In this document: positions 10,802 through 22,843 of the stretch, piece by piece
How the letters are laid out: the number at the start of each line of letters is the position of its first letter
How positions within the stretch are numbered: position 1 is the first letter of the stretch
NCBI GenBank assembly: GCA_004794655.1
Contig: SMMW01000025.1
Coordinates: 1,195,001-1,259,000, forward strand
DNA from: Marisa cornuarietis
Lineage: Eukaryota > Mollusca > Gastropoda > Architaenioglossa > Ampullariidae
Length of the DNA: 64,000 bases
Reading direction: 5' to 3'
Translations under genes and position numbers: made by a program
Notes under the pieces: model-generated
Database searches by the model: none
The model's input: the letters and a program-made list of their open reading frames with translations, nothing else
What the model was told of the DNA's origin: nothing

Positions 10802-12718
10802 CATTAATTTTTTTTTACAAAGGTCACCAACGGTGCTTGAATTCGGAAAGTACCTTACTGGGGCGACATGCGTCTCTCTTAACGAGCTGTCTTCACTGAG
10901 TTTTACCGTTCTCACGTTAGGGAGAGGTAAAGGGCATTGGGAGACACCACCACCACCACTACATCCACACACCTACATCCACATTCCCTTCCCCCGCCAC
11001 ACACGCGCGCCTGCTATGTAACAGTCCTGAATTATGTTTTCGTCTTCTTAAAAAAAAATCGGATGATCATACGCAGGCGCGCCTTCATTCGAAGAGAGCG
11101 AGACGTGAGACGAATATAGAGCCTGCTTCAAAGGCTGAGACGGCACGAAGAACAAAAGTTAGGCAGGCGAGTAGATAAAAACAAGGCATTAAATCTCTCC
11201 ATTGTGTTCGATCCGCCAAAGATTGCTTGATGCTGGGTGATAAATCGTTCCTCTCAGAGCTGACTTCACTGTTTGATTCGCTGAGAGCGATACGTTGTCA
11301 GCTTACTGTCTGAAGTTTAGTAAGCAGCATCATAAATACTTTCCATACAATTGATGTCTAATAGATTGTTCGTGTTCTATCTCATCTCTTGATGAGTTGC
11401 AGTAAAGGAAGAAAGTTAACACTAGTTTTTCATCTCTTGGGATATCTTAGGCCATAGCAAGTGTTGTGCGCAAAAACGTTTTTTATTGGAGCTGAAAATG
11501 GCTGTTTTGTTGCTTTGAGAGTGATGTTTCCTTACAACCGTGGGAAATTCGTTAAAAACTGGAGTCGAAATGGAAGTGAAAGACAATCCTTTACTTCCAC
11601 CTTGCTAACAGGGTCACTGCGGTGTCCAGAAAATGGCGTATGCATGGGTAGACGAGGACTCTTCACACATAATGACGCCAAGGTGCTTGGTCCTTAGTAC
11701 TGCCGAGGGCTGCTTGAGTCGGAGAATGTCTAGTCGTAAGTTTAACGTCCCGTGGCAAAGTGTTTACAGGCCACGATGTCGACACCTGAGGGCAGCTCCG
11801 ATTTCTTACGAATAACACCCACATCCCTCAGATATCTTTATCGGCAGCACGTTGGCTATTAACAACAAAATAGTGTATTACTAGATAATTAGTGTTCTCG
11901 TATGAGTGGATTGTTCCATGCCTTCGGGACAAAGGGTTGGGAGCATCCCGGACAAAATGTTAAGTGCAGGCAAATAAAACCTTTGGGTTCTGAAACGCTC
12001 AGTAAAAGCTTTGGTGCCAAAGCTACCCGGACATGCACGTGCACTTTTATCTATTTACATTGTGTAGGTGTTGACCTTTACCCCAGACAGTGGTTTGACC
12101 AGAATGTTCTGGTACATTGCGAAATCGCTCGGTCGGTGTGACCGAAGTGCACACTCGGTCTTTCCTCGAAGACACCCGAGGCCCTGGCCACTTCCGTCAA
12201 GCGCGTGCTGTAATCACATTCTCTCATTTATCTCTGACAGCACCGAGTGCAGAGGCTGGTTTGGTGAGTGACTGAGAGAAAGAGAGAGCATCTCTCACAT
12301 ACGATGAGACGAAAGCCAGTGAACGGAAGCTCTGGCAACATATGATTAGCCTTCAGCCAAGACTTGCTTTGCAGGTTCTTGCCCTTGCCTGCTGGGTTGC
12401 AGGTCTGCTTGATCCTGTTTTAATGCAATTGAAACTTCTTGGTGGACATGTCCTGACGGGCGAGGTCCCGTTACGACAACATAATGCAGCCCTAGGGATC
12501 TTGCCAAGGGTAGTTGGAAATAATAACAGCTAGCTGGAAAGGACAGTTCAGATTCTCAGTAAAATCTAAGTAACAGCTTCACATGTGCAAATATTTTATG
12601 TTTCTGATTCTACCTTGGGCATCAGTTCTTTCCTGCATTGCCGTCATCTAAAATGAGCTTCCATAGTTTAGCATCCACCAACCTACTTCTATAAGCATAC
12701 AAAACGGGCGATACTATA
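10802..12718. other. unassigned stretch
   Basis: No gene recognised. It has CAC/CAT-rich low complexity near 10944-11010 and several 60-80 codon frames without domain features. A possible tiny exon bounded by good splice signals near 12241-12263 is treated under findings. GC content rises modestly around 11900-12250. Confidence 0.5.
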
Positions 12719-12777
12719 GCAGTCAATACTGGACCAGTCAATACTGGAGCAATCAATACTGGAGCGGTCAATTCAGA
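12719..12777 (+). repeat. 15-bp tandem repeat, four copies
   Basis: Four consecutive 15-bp units of the form GCAGTCAATACTGGA start at 12719, 12734, 12749 and 12764. The first three differ at only one to three positions and the fourth is more diverged. A young local minisatellite. Confidence 0.9.
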
Positions 12778-13340
12778 ATCTGAGACCTTATATCGATCCT
12801 GGTAGTGTCTTAACTCAGAACTTCTGCGGCAAGATTCTCAACAATGACGTCTCAGAACTGAAATATTTACATATGTTTGACTTCTTCTTTTCCTTTAGAG
12901 CTTGATTTTTAATCTTGAGAAGTAGACAACTGTTTTTTTATTTGTATTTACTACATTGACTTTCTCGCATTTTGCTTCCTAAAAAACTTGTTGATTTTTC
13001 TATCGCCTTGGCTAGAACGTCAGTGACATGACGCTAGCAGTCCATTGGCAGTTACTTCTCCACTGTGGGTCAAGTCATTGGACCTTCGCACAGTATGACA
13101 GAAGATTGAATAAGTAAGTTTCGCTCTCAAACAAACTTGCTGAGTTTTTGTAACAGTGAAAAGAGCTAACAGGATCGTGGTCAGTCTAATATAAAAAAGA
13201 GAGAATGTTCCAATCTATTGTCAGTACCACGCAAAGACATAACAGATTTGTGCAAAAAATGATGCAACAGTCTGAACAGAAAATGTCCGCACGATAAACT
13301 CTACAAACTATTTGGATTCGCAGACAGTTCAATGCTCTTA
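12778..13340. other. unassigned stretch before the GATA array
   Basis: AT-rich single-copy-looking DNA with no coding frame, RNA gene or repeat recognised. Confidence 0.5.
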
Positions 13341-13575
<235 letters not shown>

Positions 13576-15742
13576 TTCGCGCCGTCTTACGTACGAATCA
13601 GGACACTACAAAAAATAGTCGCCTCAGTCAAAAAGTTGGCAGTTATGGGGATTTAACACATACCCCTAAGGTAAGACGGTTGTTTCAAAATTAGGTCCAA
13701 AGAGGTAGACACAGAGACATAAAAAACAATAACCATGTGCGATCTAGAGAAAACTCTTGACTAAAACCATGCCGGGTAATGCTCATTTTCGAGTCGTTTG
13801 ACCTTTTGCAGTTTTTCTCGGATATGATAATATTTCACATTCATGCAAAATGCAAAAATGCTGATTCATGTGCGTAACGAAAGAGATACGGATACAATAG
13901 CCCTCGTCATTTAGACACACCTTTTGTATGCCTCAAATACAAAACATGCTGCGGAAATGTTTTGTCTGCTATGTTGATGTAAGGAAAGAAATATCGCTCG
14001 ACATTTTTGTCGAAATAGCGCACTGTTTACTTTGGTCCTTTTGTGGTGCTTCTCGCGATAAGAGGCCGTCCAGGACAGCTATTGCTACAGACAAGTTTTG
14101 GAATCCTCCAACAGATATAAGTGCTCGAACGAGTCTCCTTTAATTCCAGGACCACTGTTTACTTACTCTTTGTTACCGAATGGATACGAATCATTTGGAC
14201 CTTCAAAAAACACTGTGGAGGTCTATTACCACACACAAGTTTCAACCTCCATTGAAATAGAACAACCAAATGTTGTGGGTAACTCCATGTCTCTTCCATG
14301 GAAGTTTAGTCATGCGTTTATGTGGCTTTTTATAAATGCAGAGAATATATTTAAAAGAAATTCTTAACGGTCTAACAAGGTGTGCAATAAAGATGTCAAA
14401 TTGTGATGTCCCGTTTGAACACAAACACACCCAATTAACATATCATCTAAGCTCTTCAATTGGCTGAAACCTTTTAAACATAAACTTACCCATGTACAAT
14501 CATGACGTCTGTGTTGTTGACCTCTGTCTGTGTATGGTAATGTATGTCAGTGTGTACCTCTAGGACGGAAGCCTGGGGGATCCCAGATTTTAGAAAGTGC
14601 AGCACTGTGAATTACCCAGTCATTAGAACAAAATCTAGGACCCCACTAAACCTTTCAGAGTTAAAAAGTTAAAAAGTCCTCCTTTTGTATATTGATGGCA
14701 CTCTATGACTGTACATAAACTGTCTTACTGGTAAGAAGAGTTCACCTCACTAAGAATAACAATTTTCAGCCCAAACAAATGTATCATGACCATGTGATAG
14801 TTCTGGGGCAATAATTTGTAAGATGAACTGCCTACAATGTGACAGCTTCTGTGTGACACAATGCGACGTATCCAACAGTAAAGAAGCTTCCATCTTTAAA
14901 TCCATCTTTTCTCTGTCAGCATGACCGTCTTCTTTCTTCCGCGACCTTACAGTTCTTCAATCTAACCCACCGTCGATTCGCAAATCTTTGTCTACCATTC
15001 CTCCTGTAGCATCGTGCATGCCTGATTAGGAGATCTGGTCGTTACAGTTACAGTTTACTATTTTTGGTTTGGTTTGGTTTGTTTTTTGCTTGTTTATTTA
15101 TTTATTTATTTACATTGCCTTGATGGCTGTTGTCATTGTTTCAGAAGGTCTGTTGATCATCTCAAGAATTTCTGAGCCGTTGCTTGTCCAGATTTGTTTC
15201 CATCCCCCCTCACTATTCTGCCCTTTAACCTCATAGATGTACCCTGGGGTCCTATAACCCGTGGATTTCAGCGAAGACGCCCTTGACCGTGCATGATGTT
15301 CTGTCTTTTTTTTTTTGGGGGGGGGGGGATAGAATGTGGTCATCTAATCTGTTTCAAATCACATTGTCTTTTGTTTCTGTCCTTTAATCGGTTTTGATGT
15401 CTTTCATCTCTTGACTACGGTACACACGGGTGCCTTGACGTTCAATGATGTTTACGGCGCTTCAACGTGGTGGCTAGTGATCGGAAGCAAAAAAATAAAG
15501 GTGCACGATATCGACTGGGTGTATTTCCAGGTCTAGGAAAAGGTAAGGTAAACACCGGAAGGCGAAGATAAGAAACGTGTTAAAACGTGTATGACAGTGT
15601 GTTCAGAGCCTTTGTATCAGGAGGTGTATACAGTAGGAATGTTCGGAGTTTTTTAAACTTGTGTGTTTATACGTAAGTGTGCTTTAGAGATTTTTTTTTT
15701 AAATAAAGAATATACTGTGTGTATTTGTGTGATTCATAGAAC
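13576..15742. other. unassigned stretch with a poly-T/poly-G junction
   Basis: No coding exon recognised. Small frames at 13928-14367 lack domains. GGTTT and TTTA runs occur around 15065-15112. T11 immediately followed by G12 lies at 15306-15328. Confidence 0.55.

Positions 15743-15828
<86 letters not shown>
15743..15828. repeat. compound (GT)n-(GA)n microsatellite
   Basis: A GT tract with one GCGCGC interruption near 15759-15764, joined at 15809 to about ten GA units. A typical compound dinucleotide repeat; the short Cys/Val frame through it is spurious. Confidence 0.97.
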
Positions 15829-15969
15829 TGTTGAGTTCAGGTGATTCCACTTATCAGTGTAATATTTGTGCAGCCGGGAAGGAAAATAATTTGTAGCGAC
15901 TATCTTATGTAGATTGAGAAAGGTTACGCAACATTTCTAGATGCAATGCTACACTACATCAAGCAGCAA

Positions 15970-16040
15970 TGTGTGTGTGCGTGTGGGTGTGCATGCGTGC
16001 GTCCGTGCGTGTGTGTTTGTGTGTATGTGTGTCTGCATGT
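15970..16040. repeat. degenerate TG/GCGT repeat
   Basis: An imperfect alternating purine-pyrimidine tract built of GTGT, GTGC and GTGT units with several substitutions, 140 bp downstream of the compound GT/GA repeat and probably of related origin. Confidence 0.85.
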
Positions 16041-17417
16041 CAAGTAAGTTGATTGAGCTGACTTTTTTTAATCATCTTATGTCTGTCTCTATCGCTTTCT
16101 CTCTCCCTCGCTCGTGATAATCTGTCGGTGCTATTATAGTTATGCCCTTCTTCTCAAAAGAAACATTTCATTATCTAATTATCTGTAATCATGTTTTATT
16201 TATTGCTTCCTTTCTAGTTCTTTATGATATTCAATCACGATAACACACAAGCACACAAAGGTAAACATGTCGCCCTTACTGATCCCGTTAAACTTCAGCC
16301 AGGAACCACGTGAACTACAAAGTTTGCTTACTTATGCTGATTATATTTTATGATAATATGGCAACGTTCACTTTCTTAATTAATTTCTTTGTTTATAAGG
16401 AGGTTTCAGCTATGCCTCAGGGTTGTCAGAGAAGCTCAAAACGAGATGAGCGATAACTCAGGCCTGTAGGTGGTCTTTAACGCGATTGTCAAAAACAGGT
16501 TTTATGAAGACAGGTCTCCCTCTAGGAGAATCCGAATTGGCCAGGTCCACAAACACCACATGTATGGTTGATAACGTCTTGTCCTGGTGCCACCAAATGC
16601 CAGTCCTGCGTTGTTTGCTTTGTGGCTTCGATCGGAGGAAACAACCACAGAAACTGGCGAAACTTCTTTAACAGGGTGCTGAGGAAGAAAAGGAGACGGC
16701 TGGAAGGTTTTTCTCTTTCTATGTTTCTTTCACGCAACCTTTCATTTTTGGCTTTATGGATGTGCGTCTTAGTATATACACAAGACAGTTTCTTTTCAAG
16801 AATTCTGTTCCTGCCTTCTTTTCGTCTCTTGTCCAAACACTCCCTCTGTGTGTGCACAAAAGAAGAAAGACAAAAGCACGGAACCCCCACAAAAGACTCA
16901 TACGTGTACACATATACCTGTACACACCGACACACGTACACGTACACGCACACACCGACACACTCATCCGCGCAGACCAGACACACCCTGCATTACTCTC
17001 AAGCTAGTTTGTCTTGTGTGCGCGAAGCACCTGTGTTTTGGAGGAAAAAGGGCAAAAGTGAAATTACTTCAACTGCAACTTTAATAGTCCTGTAGAAATG
17101 ACCCTTTAGGTAATCAGTAATCAAATCTAGATAAAAGCAGTTCATTTCCTTCTCCCTCGCTCTTTTTATTCACTCTGTCTCTCACTCCGCTCAGCTGCTT
17201 GTTTTCATCGGTTTGCCGATGTGTTTGTCTCATGGGTGCTTTTACCTGTGGTTACGTGCAAGAGATTTTGTAGGTATTTATGTGTGGTCTTGTGTGCCTC
17301 TATTCTTAAAAGAAAATACAACAGACTGCTGTTATTAACTACATGTCCGAATGTAAGTGCGTGCGCTGATGTGTGTCTTTGTGTTTATATGTGTGCAGGA
17401 GCATCTGTATGTATGTT
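16041..17417. other. unassigned stretch with a degenerate CA tract
   Basis: Overlapping frames on both strands between 16522 and 17095 reach 150-175 codons but pass through a degenerate CACA/GTAC tract at about 16905-16966 and show no domain. Their length is a by-product of the repeat and of low stop density. No gene is called. Confidence 0.5.
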
Positions 17418-17443
17418 TGTGTGTGTGTGTGTGTGTGTGTGTG
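17418..17443. repeat. short (GT)n microsatellite
   Basis: Thirteen perfect GT units at the end of a longer TG-rich region starting about 17350. Further small tracts follow: CA at 17667-17692 and AT at 17718-17730. Confidence 0.95.
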
Positions 17444-17949
17444 CTAGAATATATAACCCTAATGAGTGCATGGGTCTCTTCAATTCATTACATGCACTTA
17501 AACACGTGCGCATGACCTGTAAGCATGTTATCTTCTTCCCTATAATCTATTTCTTTCATCTCACTCAAACACTAACGTAGGGACACCAAAAAAAAAACAA
17601 AAAACACACAGAAAGAGATCTAAATACCAAAAAAAATCAGAAAAGAAAATCACTCAAGCAAACAAAACACACATACACACACACACACACAGACGGAAGA
17701 ACAAACATACAGGAAAGTATATATATATATCCACTGTTCTCACAGAGGGTTATTTTTGCGGCAGGACATGTTCTTTGTCTGCTCAAACCCGACAACTGTG
17801 CCAACGCATTTTCTGAACTTCTTAGTTATCATTGATCAGCACATCGTTTCCTTTTGAACCGTTATGTTGTAAACAACATCGCTAAAAGGGGTCTGCAGAG
17901 GTGAGGCGATCCTAGCGGCCACCGGAGCGCCGTTAACACGGACATCACT

Positions 17950-18070
17950 AGCGAGATGACCAATCAGCAAAGAAGTTGCCTCGTTTGAGCGCTCAACTGC
18001 TCGGTGGCGCCACCTGCAAACTGAAGCTTCTCATTGGCGGAGAGCTGCTGATTGATTTTGGTATAATGTC
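17950..18070 (+). promoter_or_regulatory. candidate CCAAT-rich promoter region
   Basis: ACCAATCAGC, a strong CCAAT box, lies at about 17959-17968. ATTGGCGG, the same box in reverse, lies near 18034, and a TATA-like GGTATAATG near 18060. The local sequence is GC-richer than its surroundings. A frame with an N-terminal hydrophobic stretch starts 200 bp downstream at 18278. Each motif is common by chance; the clustering is the only support. Confidence 0.25.
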
Positions 18071-18186
18071 CCTCGCTTGCCATGTAGAAGGCAGAATGAC
18101 TGGCTTCCCATCTGTTTTCTCTCCCCCCCCCCTTTGTGGTATGCCCTCGGAAAAGCAGCCAGCCTCACCGGCTCGTGCCTCTACAG

Positions 18187-18251
18187 TTGCGTGCGTGTGC
18201 TCGTGCGTGCGTGCGTGCGAGCATGCGAGCGTTCGCGCACGCGCGCGCGCC
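18187..18251. repeat. alternating GTGC/GC tract
   Basis: About 65 bp of nearly unbroken alternating purine-pyrimidine DNA, moving from GTGC units into a (GC)n run near 18241. This is among the best Z-DNA-forming sequences in the window, and it lies between the CCAAT cluster and the candidate exon at 18278, where it would fall in the 5' leader. Confidence 0.9.
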
Positions 18252-18277
18252 TTTTCTGTCGGTGTCCGCTGGAGAAG

Positions 18278-18418
18278 ATGAAAGAGCTCCGCCACTGGCC
18301 TGTTAGCACCTTGCTTTCTGCTTCTCTTCCGTTTCTTCCTTTGTGGTGGTCAATCCTCACCTGTTGGAAGCATCTGACCCAAGGTCCACTTTCACCACGC
18401 TCACCTCCATTGCAACAG
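18278..18418 (+). CDS. candidate first coding exon with signal-like N-terminus
   Basis: ATG at 18278 opens 47 codons ending exactly at CAACAG|GTACGA (donor at 18419). The peptide starts MKELRHW and then has a hydrophobic stretch (residues ~8-30, rich in Leu, Pro and Trp) that could be a signal peptide or anchor. It continues into a Pro/Ser/Gln-rich end. The frame stays open past the donor for about 22 codons, so an unspliced reading is not excluded. CCAAT and TATA-like motifs lie 200-320 bp upstream. No family is recognised and codon usage is not strongly biased. Confidence 0.25.
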
Positions 18419-18419
18419 G

Positions 18420-19302
18420 TACGAGTCCATGAGCTTCATTGCTTTCTAATGCTTTTGTATTTGAGTTTATCAACTTATTCCAGCTAGTTTCATGGTTATT
18501 TTTTGTGTTTCTGAATAGCACATATTTGTATGCCTTTTTTCCTAGCTTCACTTGTGACTACCAACCTTTGCAAACTACAGAATTTGTGGAATATGTCACT
18601 GTATGCATTCATTGTGCCTCTGTATCTGCATATACACTGTTCTTGGGTTCTGTGTACGGTATACAATGTTAGGCATGCACAGTTGTATAGTAGCCTCAAC
18701 TGTTACGATTGAATAGCAACACTGATGGAGTTTAGTCAAATCATCGGAAAATGTCAAAGAAAGTATTTAAAATAACTCTGCAACATTCTGCAGTACACTT
18801 CGTTCTCTCTGTTATTTTCCAGAGCTGAGTAACATGCACATAACACACTACTGTGTGAACTCACTGTTGAGATTTAACAACAAACAAAATCTTCCAAATA
18901 AAAGATAAGTAGCGCTTAGAAGACTGTAACCTGTATACACACTTTGAAGTTCTTTTCTTGTGATGAGCAATCTGCTCAGGTTGTTTTAATACGTGTTTAC
19001 AACACAAAGTGGAGATTGCTCCAGTTTCTAAACCCCTGGCATTTCTACGGTGCTGCTCGGTAATCGTTTCATGCTGTCGCTACAGAAATAAATCATATAG
19101 TGTATTACTCTGTGCCCCACCAGTCATCAATATGCTTAATACATCCTTAAGCTGATGGGACACTTCGTTGTCATCTCAACAGGGAGGAGGGGGTGGCAAC
19201 GGAGCAGTATATTCGACTTCAGTATAAACTAGAAATTAGTAAACATGTAACAATCTTCATCCGTATTTCTGATTATAAAACTTTTAGATATGTAGAAAAA
19301 TA

Positions 19303-19306
<4 letters not shown>
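18420..19306. other. unassigned stretch
   Basis: AT-rich DNA with no recognised feature. If the 18278 exon is real this would be the start of its first intron; no following exon was seen. Confidence 0.5.

Positions 19307-19377
<71 letters not shown>
19307..19377. repeat. (GT)35 microsatellite
   Basis: A perfect GT tract of 71 bp. Confidence 0.98.
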
Positions 19378-19378
<1 letters not shown>

Positions 19379-19566
19379 AGCAGTTGTTTTTGAGGGATAT
19401 CCGTGCTAAGCACTCTCACGGTCGGCTTGAAGAGCTAGTCTCAGTGTAAACCTCTCATCACTATGAGCCTGTAACGTGACAGAGACGCGCGATAACTCTT
19501 GTGCGTGACATAGGTGGCGCTGTCAAAGGTTTGTTTCCAACTCCATTTGAGATGCTCAAGAGAGAT

Positions 19567-19587
19567 TGTGTGTGTGCGTATGTGTGC

Positions 19588-19618
<31 letters not shown>

Positions 19619-19640
19619 TGCGTGCGTGTGTGCGTGCGTG
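19567..19640. repeat. GT / GCGT compound repeat
   Basis: TG units pass into about seven GCGT units and then degenerate. On both strands it generates spurious Cys/Val and Thr/His/Arg frames, which are not annotated. Confidence 0.93.
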
Positions 19641-22600
19641 AGTGCATGCGCGAGCGTTTACCGGGTTTAGGGAATGAGTGTTGTCTTATGCTCATTCACA
19701 GGCTTCCTGGTTCCATAACCACGATCTTGCGACGTTTCCTTTTTTTTTTCCTTTTTCTCACTCTCGCTCTCTTCTTTCCGATCATCAACGTTTCTTTTCC
19801 ATGTTCTCAACAAATGGCTGACAACTTTAGAAGTAATTATTGATTCAAAGAAAAATGCATATAATCACCTAAATAGCATTGGGTTTGTTATTATTTGTAG
19901 TTTCTCTACATTTTTGTTGCTTTACTGTCTTTGTTTGACCGTAAGTAAGAAACTTCTCTTAAATTCCACTTTCAGTATTCTGGTCTTTTTTTCTCTTTCG
20001 CTTGCACTATCTTTCTATCACAGAATGAACTGCGGTGCGTTGAGCTGTTGATGTACATCTGTCATTAAAGTCTTTGTTGAAGTTGCTCCATTGGTAAACA
20101 CTATGAACATCGCCGTAGATTATATTGTTCTCTAAGATAACACACCCGTCTTGTTTATATTCTGCACCTAGTACTAAAATAGACTAAAAATGAATGGTTA
20201 CTTTTTTGCATGGTATGTGGATGATATACACTTTGGTACCATGCAACACCAGTAAACCCTCAAAGACCTGTTGCCGCAAGACACTTAGACCAATCACCAT
20301 TCGGATATGTGATAGTCATTAAATAGTATTCAGGGATTTTTTGTTGATTTTGTTTGTTTGTTTGTTTGTTGTTGTCATGAGCTTCGACAGTACCGATACA
20401 GTAAGAAGCAAAGGCTATTTTAAGTATGAAGCAGGGAGGGATAGTTGAAGTCTGCTATTCTTTTTTCTTATTGAAAATAAGGTCACAACGCCGAATTAAT
20501 CATGTCCGTATTATTTCATGCTTTTAATCTGATCTTTCTTACCAGTGAGCAACGAGGTAGAGGTTTTGAGATCAGAACCATTCAGCAGAAAACTTCTTCC
20601 TTTCTGCCATCTTTAACAAGCTGTATTCTTTTTTTTTTGCGTGCTACTTCCAGATTATAATGAAACATCCTCAGGCATCGCGGAATGATGTTCAGCTTTT
20701 TGTAAGAACTTGGAAAAGATTTTCTTTTTCTTTTTTTGTAGTTCGTGACATTCAATGAGTTAAAAAAAAAACCTCTCGAAATCTGCCTGTCAGTGACATC
20801 TGACAACTCAATGTTCCTCTGGAAACTGTAACAAGTTCTCTCTTCATATCTTGACTGAACCAAGCTTTGTAACGCTTTAGAATATGTATTTATTTTGATG
20901 TTAGAATCCAAATCATTTCTCATCCATGTTTAATTTTTGAAATATCAGTTCTGACGTAGCTCATGGTCGCCTTGAAATATCATGTAGTTTCATTTATAAA
21001 CAAGAATATGAAGGTTGGTTTAGTTTTTGCTTACCTTTATCGCAAACAACAGAACTACTAGTTCTCGGACTATTTTCTTTATACTGTTTGAACATTTTTA
21101 AATGAGTGATGTGGGTTCCTTGAGGATTCTCAGAGCTTAAAGGCCAACGAAAATCGAACTCATTGATAGTGTTACACTCCGACAGTTTGCATCAGGTGGA
21201 GATCATTATCTATGTCATGGTGTCGTTAAGAAAGAAGCCGAGTGCAGATGAATGTAGGAGATACTGTCAGAAGTTGCTTTGACGATTGGTTGCAAGCAAT
21301 ATGTCTCACCAGCGTCGGATCGTACACTTTTAAAACTTAATATTTTACTCCGAAGGTGATAAATATCGATGACTGTGGTATTTATGTTGATGTATCAACT
21401 AGTTATGCAGTCGGAGCTAATCTCAACTTCAGTTTACCGTCCGTTTATTTATCTTTCTCTCGGTTGACTTGCCGGTAGAGCCTTTGTCTTTCTTCGTGAT
21501 TTCCTCTTTATTTTTATCTCTTCGTCATCCTCCTTCTGTCTATTTGTCTGTCCTCTCTCTCTCTCTCTCTCTTTCCTCTCTCTTTTAGCTTTGAGATCCT
21601 CACAAATAATAAATGAAGGTTCAGCATAGCTTTCCATAAGTTCCAGTAAGCATAGTTCTTGGACAGACATACCATTACTGAAGTCTGATGCCTCATAAAA
21701 CGGAGAGTCAGCAGGGGGTAAATATGTGCATACGAGGTACACCTCTGTAGTACTGACAAGAGCTCTCGAGATCTTAATAACCACGATATTATCAAAGTTC
21801 ACTTCTTCAATAAATCTGCTGAAGTTTTTGTTTACTAAAAGCATGACCCCCCCACCCTCATCCGCGACCCTGGGTAGATAATTTATTTTAGCAGGTAGTG
21901 CTAAGGAATCTTCCTCCTCCCATGCTTTTCTCCCTCCTTAAAAATTTTCTCTCACCTTTTCTTCCCCCTCCCCCCCTCTCTCTCTCCTCCCACACATTCT
22001 CTTTCCTCCTCCCCACCCCACACTTTCCTAAGTAAGCAGCATGCACATATGTGTGCAAACACCACTGCACTTGTTTGCTCATTCCCCATTCTCCTTGCGC
22101 ACACGTGTGTGTATGAACGATTTACATGCTGGTGGATGCACTCAATATAGCGCTGCCGCGTGGGACAAAAACGACCTGCCTCAAACGATGATGACGAAGA
22201 TCGATGGGAAACCAATAATTTTCGCTAGGCTCGGAAACAGATGAAAACATTTTTTCTTGATGACGTGGCGTTAATTCTGACAAACGCTTACGACACTTGT
22301 CAGAAAAACGCCGAGATTTATAACAGGATTACAAATGTGTGTGCGGACCCATCCTTCTTTTCGCAAGAAACAAGAACAGCTACAACAATGGAAAGATATG
22401 TTACATGCTGCTGACACAGTTTCCTTATGTAAATAGTTGCTTAGTGCTTTTGTGATAAAGGTGCGGTTTTCCTGTTAGGAATGTCTTTACCCTAATTATC
22501 CAGGTGTATATTTAAACATATATAATAATTATATATACACATTTATGATATAGATTATAACATAAATAAAAAAATAATAATTACAGTTTAAAATTACAAT

Positions 22601-22771
22601 ATAGTTTAAAGTATGATGAAAGGGAAAAGGAAAACTGAATCATTAAAACTGCTGTCAATCGCATCTAGCAGGATTTTAATGAAAGAAGCTCATCAGTTCT
22701 CTAATAATATCTTAAATAAGTTCATATTAAAGATCTTATATTAATCATTGTCAAAAGTCAGAATTAATTAA
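19641..22771. other. unassigned stretch with pyrimidine tracts and an AT-rich core
   Basis: Contains (TTTG)n at about 20348-20376, (CT)n at 21552-21573, and a long C/T-rich stretch at 21903-22021 (C runs, CTCT, CCTCC). A very AT-rich segment lies at 22500-22620. A minus-strand frame of 131 codons at 21449-21844 begins within plain sequence and ends in the CT-derived Arg/Glu run. It has no recognised domain and is not called. Confidence 0.5.
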
Positions 22772-22843
22772 GGTGGCGGCGGCGGTGGCAACGGCGACGA
22801 CGATGATGATGAGGAGGAGGAGGCGAAGGAGGAGGATGGCGGT
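22772..22843. repeat. mixed G-N-N trinucleotide cluster
   Basis: Consecutive GGC, GAC, GAT and GAG/GGA triplets form a purine-rich patch that sits abruptly in AT-rich DNA. It looks like several short trinucleotide expansions side by side and is not coding in any convincing frame. Confidence 0.9.

Noticed and set aside
16522..17095. Two opposite frames of 154 and 175 codons
   Set aside because: They overlap on opposite strands, cross a degenerate CA tract, and show no domain, start context or codon bias.
21449..21844. 131-codon minus-strand frame
   Set aside because: Ends in Arg/Glu codons from the CT tract and has no recognised domain or splice signals.
21903..22021. Splice-acceptor polypyrimidine tract or promoter element
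   Set aside because: The C/T-rich stretch is too long and is followed by no open, biased frame; treated as low complexity.
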